From contig NZ_CP030033.1 of NCBI RefSeq assembly GCF_003611035.1, forward strand, positions 1 to 64,000: a stretch of 64,000 nt of DNA, in the 5' to 3' direction. Source of the stretch: Cryobacterium soli (GTDB lineage Bacteria; Actinomycetota; Actinomycetes; Actinomycetales; Microbacteriaceae). The notes under the pieces are model-generated. The model was not told the DNA's origin and made no database searches. It worked only from the letters and a program-made list of their open reading frames with translations. Shown here in pieces: positions 62,176 through 64,000 of the stretch. Numbering within the stretch: the stretch's first letter is position 1; every line of letters begins with the position of its first letter. A program made the translations under genes and the position numbers.

Positions 62176-62918
62176 CGCTCCTGAGGCCGCGCCTGGCTGC
62201 GACCATCGAGCGTCGCCTGCTGATCACCTATCGGCTTGATCCCGATGTGGCGAGCCGGTTGCTCCCCGCCGGGCTACGGCCCCAGCTGCTGAACGACCAG
62301 GCCGTCGCCGGCGTGTGCCTGTTGCGCCTGGGTTCCCTGCGCCCGGCCTGGTTCGCCCCAACGGTGGGCTGGGGTGCCGAGAACGCCGCGCATCGGATAG
62401 CCGTCGAATGGGACGACGCGCACGGAACCCAGGTGGGGGTCTATATTCCCGAGCGGCACAGCGCCTCCTGGCTGCCCGTCGCTGCAGGCGGGCGTCTGCT
62501 GCCCGGGGTGCATCACCATGCACGTTTCGCCGGCTACGAGACGGATGACCATATCGAGGTGACCATGACGGCGCCGGGCGCCAGCGTGCACGCAGCGGTC
62601 GATCTCACCGAGGACTGGACAAGTGACCTCTTCGCCAGCGTCGAGGACGCCTCGGCGTTCTTCCGGAACGGGGCCGTCGGCTGGTCGCCGAGTCGTGACG
62701 GTCGCCGCCTTCAGGGATTGCGCCTCGATACGACACAATGGCAGGTCACGCCAGGCCGGGCCCGCTCGGTGCGGTCGACGTTCTTCGCCGGCCTCCCGCA
62801 CGGCGCAGCGACCCTCGACAGCGTCCTCGTCATGCGCGATGTGCCCATCACCTGGACCGTGGTGACAGGTCCCACTCCGCCGGCAGGTGGTCCTGCTCGT
62901 CTCAGCCGGCTCGTGTGA
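62172..62918 (+). CDS. DUF2071-like (acetoacetate-decarboxylase-fold) protein
   Basis: A 248-residue protein beginning RRLLITYRLDPDVASRLLPAGLRPQLL, the start of DUF2071/YqjF-like proteins that share the acetoacetate decarboxylase fold. A lysine for Schiff-base chemistry is not obvious. It is translationally coupled to the ArsR-type gene (ATGA overlap) and is probably the regulated product. Function unknown. Confidence 0.72.
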   Translation: MTLLRPRLAATIERRLLITYRLDPDVASRLLPAGLRPQLLNDQAVAGVCLLRLGSLRPAWFAPTVGWGAENAAHRIAVEWDDAHGTQVGVYIPERHSASWLPVAAGGRLLPGVHHHARFAGYETDDHIEVTMTAPGASVHAAVDLTEDWTSDLFASVEDASAFFRNGAVGWSPSRDGRRLQGLRLDTTQWQVTPGRARSVRSTFFAGLPHGAATLDSVLVMRDVPITWTVVTGPTPPAGGPARLSRLV

Positions 62919-62967
62919 GCTGTGCCGGGTGGGCTCGTGCCGGGTGAGCGGTACGGTGTGAGCAGTT

Positions 62968-64000
62968 TCAGAGGAGCCGCGGCACCGCCGCGAGCAAGGC
63001 TTGCGTATACGGATGAGTCGGTGCAGCGAAAACCTGCTCGGCCGAACCCGTCTCGACGATTCTGCCCGCGTGCATGACGGCGACCTGGTCGCTGACGTGC
63101 TGGATCACTCCCAGGTCGTGCGAGATGAACAACAGGCTCAGCGCCAGCTCTCGCTGAAGCTCGTCGAGCAGGTCGAGCACCTGGGCCTGCACGCTCACAT
63201 CGAGCGCGGACACGGGCTCATCGCAGATCAGGATCTGCGGCCGGGAGGCCAGTGCGCGGGCGATGCCCACCCGTTGTCGTTGCCCTCCCGACAGATCGGT
63301 CGGCCGACGGTCGAGCAGGGTGGGCGACAGGCCGACATCGTTTAGCAGGGCGCCCACCCGCGCCTCGCCGGCCCGGCGGTTGGTCCCGTCGCGCACGTCG
63401 GGTGCGGCGACGGCCACAGCGTGCCGCAGGATCTCGCGCACGCTCAGCCGGGGGTCGAAGGAGGCGAGCACATCCTGGTACACGGCTCCCACCAATCGGC
63501 GCCGAGCGCGGCGCTGTTTCTCGGGCAAGGCGCTCCACGGTTCGCCGAGGAGCCGCACCTCGCCCGAGTCCGCCGCGGTGAGCGCCAGGGCCAGACGGGC
63601 CGTGGTGGTCTTGCCCGAGCCGGACTCGCCCACGATGCCCAGGGTGCGGCCGCGCGGCAGGCTGAAGCTCACGTCGGCGACGGCATGCTGCACGGTGCCA
63701 TGGGGGCCGCGGAAGGTCTTGTTCAGTCCGATGCCCTCCAGGGCCAGGTCGGAACCGGTGGCCGGCGTCATGCCGGTCGCGGCTCGCGTGCGTTCGGCGA
63801 CGAACAGTCGCTCCGCGTCGTCGATTTGCTCTGTCGCGGGAGGCGGTTGTGTCGCGATCACCGGTGCCAGCCTGGAACCCCGCGGCTTGTCCACGGGAAC
63901 CGCGGCGAGCATCCGCCGGGTCTCGGGGTGGCTGGGATGCCCGAGCACCTCGTTCGGCGTTCCCGTCTCGACGATGCGGCCGTCGTGCATGACCGCGATC
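62968..64000 (-). CDS. Peptide/nickel-type ABC transporter ATPase, C-terminal half of a fused double ATPase, 5' end beyond window
   Basis: The leftward frame runs open off the right edge. The visible part starts in the end of a first ATPase domain (HDGRIVETGTPNEVL, HPETRRMLAAVP) and holds a full second domain with GESGSGKTT, LSGGQRQRVGIARAL and LICDEPVSALDVS. Its C-terminal HPYTQALLAAVPRL is the oligopeptide-binding ATPase (DppF) type. The layout is a fused DppD-DppF-like protein for peptide, nickel or glutathione uptake. Confidence 0.9.
   Translation of the reverse strand, partial: IAVMHDGRIVETGTPNEVLGHPSHPETRRMLAAVPVDKPRGSRLAPVIATQPPPATEQIDDAERLFVAERTRAATGMTPATGSDLALEGIGLNKTFRGPHGTVQHAVADVSFSLPRGRTLGIVGESGSGKTTTARLALALTAADSGEVRLLGEPWSALPEKQRRARRRLVGAVYQDVLASFDPRLSVREILRHAVAVAAPDVRDGTNRRAGEARVGALLNDVGLSPTLLDRRPTDLSGGQRQRVGIARALASRPQILICDEPVSALDVSVQAQVLDLLDELQRELALSLLFISHDLGVIQHVSDQVAVMHAGRIVETGSAEQVFAAPTHPYTQALLAAVPRLL

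Overview
The window is 64 kb of high-GC chromosome with short intergenic gaps, abundant GTG starts, mycothiol-linked proteins (a TIGR03086-type domain protein and an Rv2466c-type nitroreductase), a tig-clpP-clpP-clpX block and a DUF222/HNH gene. These point to an actinobacterium, most likely Microbacteriaceae (Cryobacterium-like); this is inferred from gene content and protein resemblance, not from a search. No prophage, insertion sequence, plasmid function or CRISPR array was seen, so it reads as ordinary core/accessory chromosome.

Layout. 1-4.8 kb: a partial DinB/mycothiol-type protein, a DUF3566-like membrane protein, a luciferase-like flavin oxidoreductase, an acidic glycine-rich protein, DNA polymerase IV behind a LexA-type SOS box, and a GerW-like protein. 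4.9-9.1 kb: a TPP riboswitch controlling a ykoE-ykoD-ykoC ECF transporter, followed by a P-loop kinase-like protein. 9.2-17.9 kb: a penicillin-binding-protein homologue with a degenerate third motif, a small zinc protease, tRNA-His, oligoribonuclease, tRNA-Arg, NAD synthetase, membrane proteins, an aldo/keto reductase, a short SSB and a lipoprotein. 17.9-33 kb: EttA, two thioesterases, a Rieske lipoprotein, a flavoprotein dehydrogenase, an MscS channel overlapping a truncated haemoglobin, aminopeptidase N, an exonuclease, an unusual zinc-ribbon/SDR protein and a ProP-type transporter. 33-43 kb: an Rv2466c-like protein, RpiB, an Fpg/Nei glycosylase, PaiB and amidohydrolase, a two-component system, lactate dehydrogenase and an SDR. 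43-48 kb: tRNA-Gly, tRNA-Pro and the protein quality-control block tig-clpP-clpP-clpX. 48-56 kb: a GntR regulator with ACC deaminase, an M3 peptidase, and a methyltransferase/acyl-adenylate ligase/thiolase-like cassette. 56-64 kb: GNAT, ValS, DUF222/HNH, TetR, an ArsR/DUF2071 pair and a partial peptide-type ABC ATPase.

The most unusual signal is not a gene. Degenerate tandem repeats with a period of exactly 15 bp occur at eight separate places, five inside coding sequence (mostly at gene ends) and three outside it, with unit sequences that mostly differ between loci. Two of the non-coding arrays lie in divergent promoter regions and share a related unit. A 12-bp x 6 array encodes a TDST repeat in the sensor kinase. 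Other non-genic signals are three CCTC-N5-GAGG sites before the ProP-type gene, three copies of a GGTCGAGCCTGTCGAGACC-type palindrome just after stop codons, and two copies of a longer hairpin element at gene 3' ends.

Among genes, the ones most worth a second look are the ligase/thiolase cassette (resembling Bacillus YhfT/YhfS, with altered thiolase motifs), the zinc-ribbon SDR lacking the YxxxK tyrosine, the PBP-like protein with SRS in place of KTG, and the GntR-ACC deaminase pair with an apparently leaderless regulator mRNA.
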